Of a stretch of DNA of 64,000 bases, positions 11,371 through 23,800 are shown piece after piece; within the stretch, counting starts at the first letter, position 1, and every line of letters begins with the position of its first letter. The position numbers were made by a program, and so were the translations under genes. This DNA is from Synaphobranchus kaupii (Eukaryota > Chordata > Actinopteri > Anguilliformes > Synaphobranchidae), in contig CM056377.1 in the NCBI GenBank assembly GCA_029718625.1, positions 112,679,641 to 112,743,640 of the forward strand. The letters run 5' to 3'. Under the pieces are notes generated by a model, which worked only from the letters and a program-made list of their open reading frames with translations, searched no databases and was not told the origin of the DNA.

Positions 11371-13876
11371 TCCATCTGCAGACTGCAGGCGCTCACGGAA
11401 CGCCCCTTCTCACGGAACGCCCCTTCTCACGGAACGCCTCTTCTTCGGGAACGCCCAACTCGTCACTCAGAGGCGGTACAGTAGGTGGCGGTTCTATATA
11501 CGCTCTATGGTGGCGGTATGCACCTTATAAGTAATGGTTGCAACCATTTCTGCATATTTACCATCATGTGTAATGAAAAACTCAGTTCCTGTATATGACA
11601 AATCTGAAATTTAATTGTTTTACTTACTCTGATTCCCTGACTGTTTTGTTTATTTTTATCATGTACTTTTGTTTTATGTTGTATTGTTAGTAACTTCTGT
11701 GTTTTACTTCTACTGCTGCCTATCTTGGCCAGGTCACTCTTGAAAACTCTTGATTAAAAATCTCTTTTTCTTATCTGGTTAAATAAAAATGAAATAACTC
11801 AAGGAAATAAAAAGCACGAGAAAATGGCCATGCCTGTTTTGCCATCATTTTTTCCTGTAATACTGGATGTTTAAGATTAGGGCGAGTAGGCAAATTTATC
11901 AACTGAGTTAGATTAATAGAGTTATAGTATGTTTTAAAATCATCAGATATGGGCTGTAACCAGTCCCAGTTGAGTTTAAAGCCTTTAATTAAGAATTGAC
12001 ACTAGTATTTTTGGGCATCTTTGTTTTATGTCTGACTTGTAGGGTATTTCGGGGACGGAAGAAGAGGGATTTGCCAGGGCTTCTACTCCGAGCCAAAATA
12101 TGCAGGGCTGTGCTCACAGTCCTGCATGGAGGAGTGGGCTATATAAAGCTCCAAGAAGGCAAGGTTTTCTACTATTTGCTTACTTGATATTGTCTTCACT
12201 CACACATTTCTCTATTTCCTAGTTCACTGTGCTATCAATAGCAGTGCTGTCCACTACTTTACTGTGCGTTTGTTGGACCCAAACTGTTTGCTCACCCATT
12301 ATTAACTGTTTTTATTCTCTTCTGTTCCTTTTGGCTTACCCCCCCCCCCCCCCACCTCAGACTGCAGCAAGTGACCTTCTGCCTCTCCACCAACACCAGG
12401 AAAACCTGCTTTGTTGTCAAAAAATTTTTTTAATAAAATCTATTTTTTTAAAAACAATACATCCTGTCCGTTTCTGTTATTACAATCTTTATAATAATAA
12501 CTTACTATGTTCTGATTCTTTTTATGTTGTATATTGTTATCCATTCACTAAATAAATCTTATATATATATATATAGTATCACGTTGTGCTATAGTACTTG
12601 AAAAGAGATCCACTCTCTATTTTTTAATTTTGTTTTGTAATCTGTTATTACAATTTTTATATTATTGTAATAATAACTTGCTATGTTTTGTATATTGTTA
12701 TACATTCACTGTAAATAATTCTGTTTTGTTTGTTTGCTGAAGCACTTTGTTTTCTTGTTATGATACAAGAAAACATTTTATCGAACATGTCATACAACTT
12801 GAAAAGAGATTTGCTCTGTGTGTGTGTGTATTTTTTATATATATATATATATATATAATCTGTTTGTTACGACCCCTGGTCCAGCTAATCGCTTCCACCT
12901 GAGAGTGGCTGATTAAAAGATTAAAAATCTGCCTTGCGAGTGAAAGATCACTTCGCCACCCTAACCAGCCGTGCCTCGCTGTGGTGGTTCCTCCCTGCCT
13001 CTAGCCTCAGCTTCCTGTTTTTTTTTCTCTTTCCCATTTTGGTGCCCAGTTCTACCCTACTCAAGGTTGAGTCAATTCTCTACCCTTATTGAAATGATGA
13101 ACCATTAAAGTACTGTATTGTTCAGTTTAGCTCATGCTGTAATATTTAGAAATCATTAATTAATGGTAGCTTGAATCTACAAGCAATTAATAACAGCTGC
13201 ATTATTTAATGCCAATATAAGATCACAAAAAAATACTTAACTAAGTTTAATCCCTGTTTTGATAATTTTATTAGCCTGCTATTTGTTAGGTCGTGTATTT
13301 GGTATTAGCCTGTTTGGATAAAATACATTAAGAATATATTTGTTACTACTACTACTGGTAACTAGTAATGAAAGGTTAATTGGATACTTTGTTAACGTTG
13401 ACAACTAACATTAACCTTACATCCTTAAATGTTCGTTGAAGTACGTCTATTTAATACACTTACACTTTAAATTCTATTTAAAAAGAGTCGCGTGTGTGAC
13501 GTAACTCGGTTGCACCCGAGTTGTCAATCGTTTGTAACGTTAACACACGGAGCTAAAATAATATGTTAACGGTCTGTTTGTAACAGTATTACAAAGGACT
13601 TACGAAATAGCTTTGCAACAAACAAAATGACTTGCTCCGTTTTTGTTTCCCTGCACTCCTACAAGGTTTACTTGAACATTAAAACAACACTTTTATACTG
13701 ATTTGCTCTAACGCAAGCATGAACAGCACATCTGGACAATAAAGTTGTCTGAGGACGAGTTCTGAGTGACGTATGACGTGACGTATGAAAAGGCGTTCCC
13801 ATAGAAGAGGCGTTCCGTGAGAAGAGGCGTTCCGTGAGAAGGGGCGTTCCGTGAGCGCCTGCAGTCTGCAGATGGA
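11371..13876. mobile_element. Element with inverted arms built of 17-bp tandem repeats
   Basis: The left arm (about 11371-11470) starts TCCATCTGCAGACTGCAGGC, then has repeated TCACGGAACGCCCCTTC units, then GGGAACGCC and TCACTCAGA. The right arm (about 13761-13876) is the same order inverted. The arms are about 2.3 kb apart. The interior is AT-rich, with a poly-C run (12341-12354), TA microsatellites (about 12557-12577 and 12836-12858) and no transposase I recognise. Exact termini and target duplication are not resolved. It could be a non-autonomous DNA transposon or two inverted insertions of a smaller repeat. Confidence 0.65.
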
Positions 13877-14402
13877 TATACTTGGAAACGGGGAAGAACC
13901 ATCAAGATGCAGTCACCGTGCCAGCTTCAGCTTGTCTGCAAATCAGCTGCAACGCAACTGCATGGACTGAAATACATCCAATATTTTTATACAGTCTATG
14001 CCAAAAACGCGCGCACAGGAAATGCTTGTAAATTAAGGGCTAAAGCTAGCCTTTGCGCAGATAGATAGTACAGGCCACACGTAACCTGGGCAAAAGAAAC
14101 AGCATGAGTTGGCTATTAGGGGCGCTATAATCAAGTCCTAAAGTCAAACCCTCAGCCCCGCCATCCCATTCATCCTAGAATCGTCAAACTTGGTACATCG
14201 ATCTTTTCATGCTTGACATTTTAGCCTCTAGAACCTATAAGCTCTGCCCATAATTTGTGGCTGCCATTTGGTGGGTACTGGGTAACTTCAAAGAGGACAA
14301 AATGGGAGCCATTTTAAATGTTCCCCTCAGCACCTCTGTGCCGTTTCTAGGGCTAGGCATCAGACATCCAATACATTTTTTGTATTTTGTGTTCTATATA
14401 GA
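13877..14402 (+). other. NAT upstream region
   Basis: There is no coding sequence. The NAT start codon is preceded by TTTTGTGTTCTATATAG, a usable 3' splice site ending at 14401. This suggests that the coding exon follows a noncoding first exon, as in vertebrate NAT genes. I cannot place that upstream exon. Confidence 0.4.
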
Positions 14403-15290
14403 ATGGATGCAGACAAGTACTTATTAAGGATTGGCTGCTCTGGGCCAGTGACACCTACGTTGGAGACATTGCAACACATTCATCTCAGACACTTGTTATC
14501 GGTACCCTTTGAAAACCTGACCTTTCACAGTGGAGGGCAGATCATAATGGAACTGCCCTGGATTTATGACAAAATTGTCCATCAGCGGAGAGGGGGGATC
14601 TGCTTTGAGAACAATGGGTTGTTCTCATGGCTACTGTCTCAGCTGGGGTTTGAGGTCATCCTCCTCTCAGGTCATGTAAAACGCCCTGACAGTGGTTTTT
14701 ACGGACCACCATTCGATCATTGTGTAATTATGGTGACTCTGAAGGGACACCGATGGCTCTGTGATGTGGGTTTTGGTTCAAGCTTTGAAGTTCCAATTTC
14801 TCTGGAGACAAATGAGCCCCAGAAACAGGATCATGGAGTATTCCGGATCAGGTGTGAGGGAGAAACCCTCTTTTTGGAGCGCATAGAGGAAGCCCAGACA
14901 TCATCTTCAGGAGATGATGGTAACAGGGAAGAGATGGTGCTGGAGAACGGGAACAACAACTGGACTGCAGTGTACAAGTTCACCCTTCAGCCTCGCCAAT
15001 GGGATTGTTTCACGGCCACACACAATTACCATAAAAGTTCTCCAAGCTCACTCTTCTACTGCAAGTCTCTGTGTACCCTCCTACGGCCCAGTGGAAGGGT
15101 CACTTACATGGGCCGAAAACTTATTCTCACCAATTATCCCAATAAGGAAGGGGGACAAACAACAAAGTCCACCCTGGAGCTAACAGATGAGGAAATTCCT
15201 GGAGTTCTGAGGGAGAAATTTGGCATAGTGCTATCTTCTGATCTCTATCCAAAAGATGATGACCTTGCTCCACCCTCTGTTATTTATTAA
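14403..15290 (+). CDS. Arylamine N-acetyltransferase (NAT)
   Basis: A single uninterrupted coding exon encodes 295 residues, close to the roughly 290 of vertebrate NAT1/NAT2. The enzyme transfers acetyl from acetyl-CoA to arylamines and hydrazines in the cytosol by a ping-pong mechanism. The catalytic triad is visible: Cys67 in RRGGICFENNGLF, His106 in PPFDHCVIMV, and Asp121 in RWLCDVGFG. The N-terminal segment LLSVPFENLTFHSGG is also characteristic. Start choice: the ATG at 14403 gives the family-like beginning MDADKYLLRIG and follows a 3' splice site directly. Codons are intact with no frameshift. A decayed second copy of its 3' end lies at 18.66 kb, so the locus was once duplicated. Which paralogue this is cannot be told here. 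Confidence 0.95.
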   Translation: MDADKYLLRIGCSGPVTPTLETLQHIHLRHLLSVPFENLTFHSGGQIIMELPWIYDKIVHQRRGGICFENNGLFSWLLSQLGFEVILLSGHVKRPDSGFYGPPFDHCVIMVTLKGHRWLCDVGFGSSFEVPISLETNEPQKQDHGVFRIRCEGETLFLERIEEAQTSSSGDDGNREEMVLENGNNNWTAVYKFTLQPRQWDCFTATHNYHKSSPSSLFYCKSLCTLLRPSGRVTYMGRKLILTNYPNKEGGQTTKSTLELTDEEIPGVLREKFGIVLSSDLYPKDDDLAPPSVIY

Positions 15291-15599
15291 CATTTAGTCA
15301 GTCTGTAGATTATACAGCAAAATATATTTGGAAAGTTTAACCTGTGAACAGTGCTAAACTGTTTTTAAATGCAGTTTTATATCAAACCATAGGAAATTAT
15401 TTGGCACTTTTACATACCGAATAAGTTAATTTGGTCAATCGTCGCCTATTTATGTACTGTTCTATTGAAGGCTTTATAACCCCAGGTGTGAGCATCACAG
15501 ACACTTGACAAATGGCTTAAATGAAGCAAGACAGTTGTACCATCCACAGTACTAATTTAGATTAGTTTATTTTCATAAGTTCAGTAAAAATCAAGTGCA
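15291..15599 (+). other. NAT 3' UTR region
   Basis: The sequence just after the stop codon (15291-15420) matches the tail of the NAT pseudogene at 18808-18930, including CTAAACTGTTTTTAAATGCA. This shows that the duplication covered the 3' UTR. A candidate AATAAA lies near 15608-15613, already inside the next repeat. Confidence 0.55.
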
Positions 15600-16230
15600 A
15601 CAAATGCAAATAAATCTTGGCAAAAAGTTTTTTTTTTAGTTTGCAATGAAATAGAATAGAATAGAATAACTTAAACTTAGCCAGCAGCAACAACACAAAA
15701 TACATACGTAGACAGTGGGACAGACCCACAACACAAAAAAAACATATTAAATAGACATTCAATAGAATCATTGAATTCATCAAACTAATTAAATGAATTA
15801 AAGTGAAGGTATGAGTCGAGTGGAATACAGCCAGGCGTTATGATGAAAAATTGAGCATCAAAAGCAGTAACAGTTCCTCATCTGCCTTTGCTGTCTTGAG
15901 ATGGCCAGTGTCATTAAGCAGTCTAACAGCTGTAGAGACAAAGCTATTTCCAGTTGACCGGAGCAGTTTGTCTCTCGGATCACAGCTGTTCCACTCCAAG
16001 CCCTGCCGACGTATACACAAAAACTGAAACTTTGCACTCTGCCGCTGCAACTTTCCTCCATACACGCACAGTCTCTGTCCAGTCGAAACGAAGCACCGAA
16101 CCCACTCAGCCTCCCAGTAGTTGCCTCACTCCTCCCCTGTCCTCTTCCCCCTCTTTTCTCAGATGGCCTTTTGAGGATTGCCTGCAGTCCTGGATCAGTC
16201 TTGATATCAAGCCATGCAAACAACTCCGGT
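15600..16230 (-). repeat. Dispersed repeat, copy 2
   Basis: This is the better preserved relative of 2230-2650. It has the same AATAGAATAG run, the GACAGTGGGACAGACCCACA block and GTCATTAAGCAGTCTAACAG. It extends further (to about 16230) into a CTCCATACACGCACAGTCTC segment also present in copy 1. It is probably a 3' fragment of a non-LTR retroelement. No open reading frame is preserved. Confidence 0.6.
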
Positions 16231-17165
16231 GAAGAGCGATGATAACTTTGTTGCCGCAGATTTAACGGACATTCCGGAGTATAGCCTATGTCATGAATGT
16301 GTCTCCACAGTGATGACCATAAACAAAATTAGCCAGACTGGATAACTTGGTAATATTATTAAAAAGAGCAGCAGGAGTGCACTGAAAATCTTTCAGTTTA
16401 ATTCCCTGTCCTATAACTGACATACCAGCGCATGAAAAAACAAAAGATAAAAACTTGATACAACAAAACACATTCAAATTAACAAACATAAAAACGAGAG
16501 ACAGCTGAACTACATGTCGCCATTACAGCACCATGTTCTAGAATACTGAGAGCTACATAAAACAGGTAAAACTATACATTTTCTGGATCATACACTCCTT
16601 GTCCACAAGTGTGCCAGTGTCTTCATGGCAGGCATAGCTAATGCTAACATAATGTGGCTTAAGAGGGTAAATAATCACTTAAAACAATAAAAAGACCAAA
16701 TTAAGAAAAATTAACAGCTTGTTAAAATTCTGGTATTGTAATTGTGGTTCGAACGAAAACCAGCAAACACAGGGATACTCCAGGACCAGCGTTGAGAACC
16801 ACTGCCCTAAAGAACAAGTATATGCCAGGAAGATACTAATGTATCTTATAATTATAAGATTACAATAAAATATTCCACCATCAGGAAAATACTGGCAATG
16901 TTCGAGATTCATGGCAAATCAGTGCATCAAATATAAAACATGACTGAAGACACTTATGAACGCTTACAGTATGTGAAATGCACTCATTAGAGAATAGCAC
17001 TCAATTTCATACATATGGAACAGACAGTGGAAATACTATCGTACATAATGGAAATATTACAAGCAGTAATACTTACATATCGAGGAGGAAATCTTTGCCA
17101 TGTCCGTAGGCTATTCTTCAATAGAATCAATGCTGTCTCTTCTTCTGACCCACTCCCAAAATCCA
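16231..17165. other. Intergenic, no gene seen
   Basis: There is no coding exon. Near 16748-16805 a short dispersed sequence (reverse strand GGTTCTCAACGCTGGTCCTG) is a piece common in many fish genomes. The rest is AT-rich and unremarkable. Confidence 0.35.
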
Positions 17166-17395
17166 TGGGTGCATCCCAATATTCTTCACTCACCTCCTTT
17201 CCTCCACTCATCTCCTACCCAGATGTAAAACTGCCTGTACGTTTCAAGTACAATTAGTTGCATGAACAGTATACAATGTACCTGACATTGCGCTCTGCGT
17301 CAAGATATTAATTAGTACATAGCCATAAATATGTAATTAATATGTAATCAGCAACATTAGATTAGGACACAAATATTGGTTTCCGGGGCACAGAG
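17166..17395. repeat. MITE-like repeat 'GCATCCCAATATTC', copy B
   Basis: It starts GGGTGCATCCCAATATTCTT and keeps the CACCTCCTTTCCTCCACTC and GTACCTGACATTG blocks in the same order as copies A and C. It ends near GGTTTCCGGGG, a block also found in copy C before its inverted end. The right terminus is missing where the LINE remnant begins. Confidence 0.7.
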
Positions 17396-17429
17396 GAGAG
17401 ATAAAGATACAAAGAGCAGTTTATTTTAC

Positions 17430-18660
17430 CACAAGGTACCTCTCCAAGTTTTGCAATCAATAAAGGAATTAAACAGGGCTGTCCAATCTCGCCCTTGCTA
17501 TTCATAGCAGCAGATGAAATGCTTTCATTCTCATTACAAACTTGGGTTTTGAGAAATTGACAATGCCAAATTGGCTGATACAACAATATTTATGAAAAAC
17601 ATTGATAAAGTTCCTAAGGACCTCGGTATAATTGAATTGTTCTCTAAAGCTTCAGGGTTGAAATTAAATCTTAAAAATTTGAGTTATTACCTATTTATGA
17701 CTCTTGTGACAGCTCATTATATCACAATTAAGTCCCTATTAATATCCCTATTATATCACTATTAAGTCTGTAGTAAAATACTTAGGTACTCAAATTACAA
17801 GGATATAAATATTTTAGAAAAACAACATTTGGAATAAGCTGGACAAATGCAAATCATGTCTAAATGCTTGGTCACAGACACTTCTATTTTTGGTCGTATA
17901 TTTTTGACAAGAATGGAAAGCGTTTCTAGAGTCATTTATCCAGCTAATTCTATGGTATTGGTTTCCTTCTTAGATGTGACTATTATTTGAAAAAGCTGCC
18001 TACCAAACTATCAATGTGCCATCAACGAGTATTGCTGTACTGAAAGTTAATTTACAAACACAATTTTAGTCCCCAGAAAACCCCACAGTGGCATTGCAGA
18101 TATGTGCCGTTTAGAAACAAATCACTGTTTAATGAGAAATTGGTGGAAAAGGGGATCTGGTCTGTAATGCACTTGCTTGATGACAGGGGAAGCCTTATAT
18201 CATATGAGGAATTTTGTCTGAAATTTGATTTATTAGTTGATCGTTAACAGTATGACAATATTATCAAAGCAATCCCACAATCAACAATTGTGATGTCATA
18301 ACTTGTCAGAAGACTCTATGTACAGCTCCATGTTTTCCTAGACTTTTGGTGAATGGGCATGACTTTACCGGCTTCAAATAGTCAAATGTCATAATTAGGA
18401 ACGCTTTCATTTCAATCGAATAGAAAATGAAATTTCTCAGATTTTCTCAAAAGATCACATTGAGAAAATAAGAACCAATTATATTAAACTTCCGATGACA
18501 CCGAAAGCTAAGGAAATCCTTAATGGAGTATATCCCTCTGGGGAATTTCTAAGATGGCGATTTGGACTGAATCATAACAACTGCACTTTTTGTGATGAAG
18601 ACACAAACAACAGATCACTTATTTTATACATGTGAATTTGCAAAACAATTTTGGTTCTTA
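17430..18660 (+). mobile_element. Degenerate L1/Tx1-like LINE (reverse transcriptase remnant)
   Basis: Translated pieces on the plus strand show the reverse transcriptase motif NKGIKQGCPISPLLFIAAD (about 17458-17515), then LADTTIFMKN (about 17568-17600). One Asp of the catalytic A/F-x-D-D box is deleted there. The stretch SKASGLKLNLKN follows. A C-terminal NCTFCDED...TTDHLFYTCEFAKQFW segment lies at about 18580-18660, the cysteine-rich tail of L1-type ORF2. Many frameshifts and stops separate the pieces, so the copy is dead. Its 3' end abuts the NAT pseudogene directly. Confidence 0.85.
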
Positions 18661-18663
18661 CTA

Positions 18664-18990
18664 GTGCCCCCAATAAGAAAGGGGGACAAAGTCCACCCTG
18701 GAGCTAACAGACAAGGAAATTCCTTGAGGGAAAAATTTGGCATAGTGGTAACGTCTGATTTCTGTCCAAAAGATGATGCCGTTATTCCATACACTGTCAT
18801 TTATTAACATTTTGTCAGTCTGTAGAATATACAACACAATACATTTGGATTTTTGACTTGTGAACATTGCTAAACTGTTTTTAAATGCAATTTTATATCA
18901 AACCATTGCAAATTTGGTGCTTTTAGAAACTAGGTAAGTTAATCTCTTATTAAAACAAACTGCCATGTTATTTCTTGTCATAATAAACTA
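18664..18990 (+). pseudogene. NAT pseudogene, 3' fragment
   Basis: From about 18664 to 18807 the translation (PPIRKGDKV..., then LREKFGIVVTSDFCPKDDAV..., ending YTVIY) matches the last about 45 codons of the intact NAT (PNKEGG..., REKFGIVLSSDLYPKDDD..., SVIY). A short deletion removes the segment between. The following 3' UTR also matches (CTAAACTGTTTTTAAATGCA in both). An AATAAA at 18982-18987 may be its old polyadenylation signal. Everything upstream, including the catalytic residues, is replaced by LINE sequence. Confidence 0.85.
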
Positions 18991-18999
18991 TATGAAACT

Positions 19000-20892
19000 C
19001 AGGTATTATTGTTTTTTATTCTTACGAGTGGCACAACCATAATGTAATCACTTGCAAAACACGAAAGAAACAAAGCACATGTTTGAGATTCAACATTCAT
19101 AATGGATGTTTTGAATAAAATGTGCATTTCCCAACATTTCAGTTGAATGACTCCCCGGCAGTGTATTTTAAACATTCACAAATCTCTTACACCTGCTTTG
19201 GGAGAGGCAAGCTGACAACACAAGTATCAGAGAGCACAGTTTTAAACAACCAAGTACATTTTCAGTTTGTATTTATACCACTGTGAGGCAACAGGCCCAT
19301 GAAAAGCTATCGTTTTGTTCAGAAATGTGGTTCAGGTAACAAAACTATGTACACAGCTCACCAAACCACAACATCCTATGTTGAGACATACAAACAACGG
19401 CCATGCCATTATTATATACATATAAAAATAGAATACACATTTTGCTTGAAAAGATGCCAAACAGAACCAACAAAACACCAACAGCATCGGGTTCGTTTGT
19501 ACAGTTTAAGATCTATAAGGTCACTTACAGAAGATTTGCATTCAAAGAAGTCCTGTGCCACTTCAAATCAGCCTCGAAACATGTAAGACACAACTTCAAC
19601 TTTGAACGGAGACATGGAAATGATTGTAAAAAAAAAAAAAATGCTCATTTAGAAAAAATATTTCCAAAGGAAAATGACAAATTACACCCTTCCTCCTAAG
19701 TAATATTGACAAAGAGAAGCATCAATTTCTTACTGAGATTTCTCAATCCTTTCAGTATTTTAAGACTAAAGGAACATCATGCAATGTGGCTTTAAAATAA
19801 ATCGGACATATGTAGCATTGCTGGCCTCGTCACTACTTTTAGAATACAACATCAATTAATACTTGGATGGTTATCTATGCAATCACTCTTCAAAGCTTTT
19901 GTATTCCCATAATTGTAACTAATAGCTTGGACAATGACACGTGTTTGCATTTAAAATAAAAAAGGAAATGTTTTTTTTCTGCACTGAAATGTCACCATTG
20001 CTAAAGTTGACAATATGGTTTTGCCCATTTGTATGTGAACATGATATGTGCAAGGTGAGGAGTTTCTCTGAAGTGTCTCTGAAATGATATCAATGCTTTG
20101 ATACAGCAACCACAACAGAGTATTTAAAGAATCAAGACTATTTCTAATTGTGTAGGACAAATTTGTTGGGAACAATTGTTTCATTTAACAACTTTTTAGG
20201 ATGGCCTTCTACTAAGTGATGCAAAACATAATTGCATGTGTTTTTTTTAATGTAGCTGAAATGAGTGTTCTGATATCACACAATGTCAAGTAAATGTTAC
20301 AGGCCTTGGAGCCCATGATTGTCTAACTAAGCAATTAGTATGGTCTTTAGACATCATTATTATGCTCCCTCAAAATACAGCAATACAAAAAAAAAAAATA
20401 AAAGATACAGCAACAAAAATAATTATTTTCTTCCTGTCCTTCACACGTCGGAGAATTACCCGATTAGTAAATTTCTCAGGCGAGGTAACACAGGACCTTA
20501 TCATCTGAAAAGCCAAGCTGACCTCAACATTATACTTCTTCAAACTGGCAAACATCATACATACAGAAATTGGTTATTGGCACTGGGTCATTTTGAGACT
20601 GAACAACAAGAGTCCAAAAGATAAAGTGACAATGATTTAATAAATTAATACATTTTTTTCCAAAGATGTACAATGCTCATTCTTTTAACCCAAGTTTGTT
20701 GTTTTTCGGAATTAATTCCCAAATATTTACACATGTACAGTTCTTAAGCTTCACTTTGAAACAGGGCAAGAGACGGACACAGGAAGAATGCCAGAAATAT
20801 GGAGGAGGAGCCACAGACGGGAACATGAAGAGGGAGCCAGAGGGAGGGGCGTGAGTTGGCTCGCTGTAGACTGATGTCACAGACAGCCAACC
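19000..20892 (-). other. Probable MARCHF6 3' UTR
   Basis: This stretch has no coding frame and directly follows the MARCHF6 stop codon. A minus-strand AATAAA (plus-strand TTTATT at 19015-19020) lies at its far end, next to the oppositely oriented end of the NAT pseudogene. The extent is inferred; earlier polyadenylation is possible. Confidence 0.5.
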
Positions 20893-23800
20893 CTACTCTT
20901 GAGGGGAGCTGGTGGGCGAGGCGGAGTTTGCTTTTCCAGCCTTGCGTTCATAGTTCACTAGTCTCTGACCAACAAGGTACCTGGAGGGAGACAAAGATTT
21001 GCCAGTGAACAAAGCACAAAGCCAGTGAACTCCTGGGCACTACGCTTGAGTGCAAGCACCGTTAAACACCATAACATGCTCGCAGACAGGAATGATACAT
21101 GGGACCATCATTCCAGTTTGCAAGCTGCAATTCGTGCAGGGGTGGTCAGAGAGAACCTAACCAAAATAATCTTGCCTTTAGATCTTTAAAAAATGCATTC
21201 AATTTCAGCCCAAATGGATGAAGGGACACAAGTTCCGTTTGAGAGGATTATACTATTTCCATCATGATTCATATAGGCTACGCGTTCATTCTCTCACTGG
21301 TCATGCAGCAACACTCAGCAGTCAGGAGAATCACTTATTATTTAATAACGAGCCACAAGCTTACCGGTATGCTTATGCCCACGGGAGAAGACTTACTTGT
21401 CGTTCTTAATGTGCTCGTAAAGGCGCTTGAATTGCCGGATTTGGAAAGAGAGGATTCCCATTAGCATCACGACCATTAGAAGAAAAGGATAAATCCGGCG
21501 CTGCACCAGATTCTGCATCTCCATGGTAACCCCTGTGGACCGATGGCACAGGACGTCAGATTTCACAGGCGCCTTGTGTTGCGTTCCACGCGCAGGTGCA
21601 GGTGCTATTCTGACTGAGCTCAGGGCTTTACTTTCGCTTCTCAAAGCTCGAGTAGTAGACTTCAAACCTCTGCAAAGGGACTCTCTCAAAGGGATGACCA
21701 AATATTAGCCATTCGTCAAAAAAAAGGAAACACTGTAGAAAGAGAGAAAGCCCTTATAAACCTACCTATGACTGGGACAATGGCAGCTGCAATGACGTAC
21801 GGCACACAGAGGGACAGGAGCAAGACGGAAATGACCGGAGTTGCCAGCTTGCGAATTATGAAATGCAGGTCGATGTTGCGGATCCCATTTGCATACACCT
21901 AATAAACAAACAACAAAAAAAAATACAGGTTTTGATTAAAGAACAGTAGTGACTTAAGTGGTTCAATTTCTTCATACCATATACCAGAGGGCCTTCCAAG
22001 TGGCACATTATGTGGTGGCGTGCCCCGCGGTCAGGACTCAAATCCTCATTGTGTCAGTGCCAAATGCAGCTGGACATCCCGGGGGGGCCAAACAACTGGG
22101 AATAAGCATCACCGGGGTGGAGGGGTCCAATAAACAGGAATTTACCTGCTTCAGCAAGCAAGGGTCACTGCAGTCTGCCAGGACAGGCTGTGCAGGAAGT
22201 GCAGTCCTTCTGTACGCAATGGCTGTGCGACTCAGCTCGGGGACTATACTTTTGAAAAGGGGGCGGCTGTGGGTTGTGTGCCAGCAGCGTAGCACAGCAA
22301 CACTGAGCTTGCGACCCCCTGGTTGAGCAAGGTACTCTACATTAATTCCTTCAGTAAACGTCCAGATGTATAAATGGGCTGTATATATAAAAAAAGTAAG
22401 CCAAGTCACTCTGGCCAAGAACACCCACCAAATGCATGAAATGTAATGCAATGTAAGAGAAGTAGTGGTTAGCTGCACGCAGTGATGGACGTGCATGCTA
22501 GCCTGTGCATGTTAACAGAGAATGGGGCAGCAATTGGCCAGTGTTACAAATTAGTTTGGACCCTCCAAATTTGGAGAAAACATCTGGTTTGTGAGAATAT
22601 AATTTTTAGTATGTATAAGAGATCGGTAGCTAATTAAATGTGAGCAATTCAAAACTGATCATAAATACGGGTGGCTGAAAGGTGCTTTTTTTGTTACACA
22701 TATTTCTTATCAATTTAATATGTTCTTGTTGGTTTCACACAATTTTTGGAATGTATTACTGTAATATTGCATATTACCAAGATTGGTTTACTTTGTATTT
22801 TGGATTATAGGGTACAATTAATTTGACAAAAATACAAAACTCCACAAACCTGCTCAATCACAGTCTTCAACCACCACTGGGGACCCATGAGAGTAATGGC
22901 AGCTATGATTTTGGCATGAAGCACTCCGAGAGCCCAGTCCTGCATAGCATTAAATGGAATGACAAGTCACACCTTTACTACATACAAACATTAACAGGAA
23001 ATGAAACATCTAATCTTATGACGTGGTCAAACCCTAGATCTTTAATAACGGTCAAAATGGTTATTCATAAAAGTTACCGTTAATGTCTCCAGGCCGAAAA
23101 CTACTAAACCTCAAGTTAGTGTATTTTCTGTGGACTTGGGTACCTGGGCTTTATAAACATTGCTGTGATTGTGTGCATTAGAGTCAGAACTTCCCCGCTG
23201 TTATATATGCTCGTCATTAAGGTGCTCTAAGGCAGGCATTTTATTCATCAATGTGGAAATACATACTTTTCTGCAGCGGAATTTAAATGTGCTTAAAGAG
23301 GCAGCTCACGCAAAAATTTAATTTTGATATGTTTTTACATAACCGAAGTGCTACCTATCCATCCAGGTAGTTTCGCTGAGAACTCACTAGTTTTGTAGAT
23401 ACCCGCTGAAGCTCACCATGATATCACACTGATAGAACGGACCTCAACAGGTGCAAAGTTTCTGGCGCTCAAAGCGGCAAAAATGCACATTTGAAAAATC
23501 AACAGCAACGGCTCTTTCCAAATATAATGACACGGTCACTCAGACATCCACAGAGCTTGTTGCGCACGGTTTTTTCGAAAACGACTTTGTACCCATGTAC
23601 GCCAACTGTGCATGCACACGCAAGTCTTAACCAAAGCACAGCAGTATCCTGGGGCTTATGTCAACACAGTGCGCCCTAGAATACTGGCGTGCTTTGGTTG
23701 ATACTTTGCGTGGATATATAAACTTCGGAAGAAAGTTGTTTTCGAAAAAAACGTGCACAACAACTGGATGTTTGTGAGTAACCGTGTCATTATATTTGGA

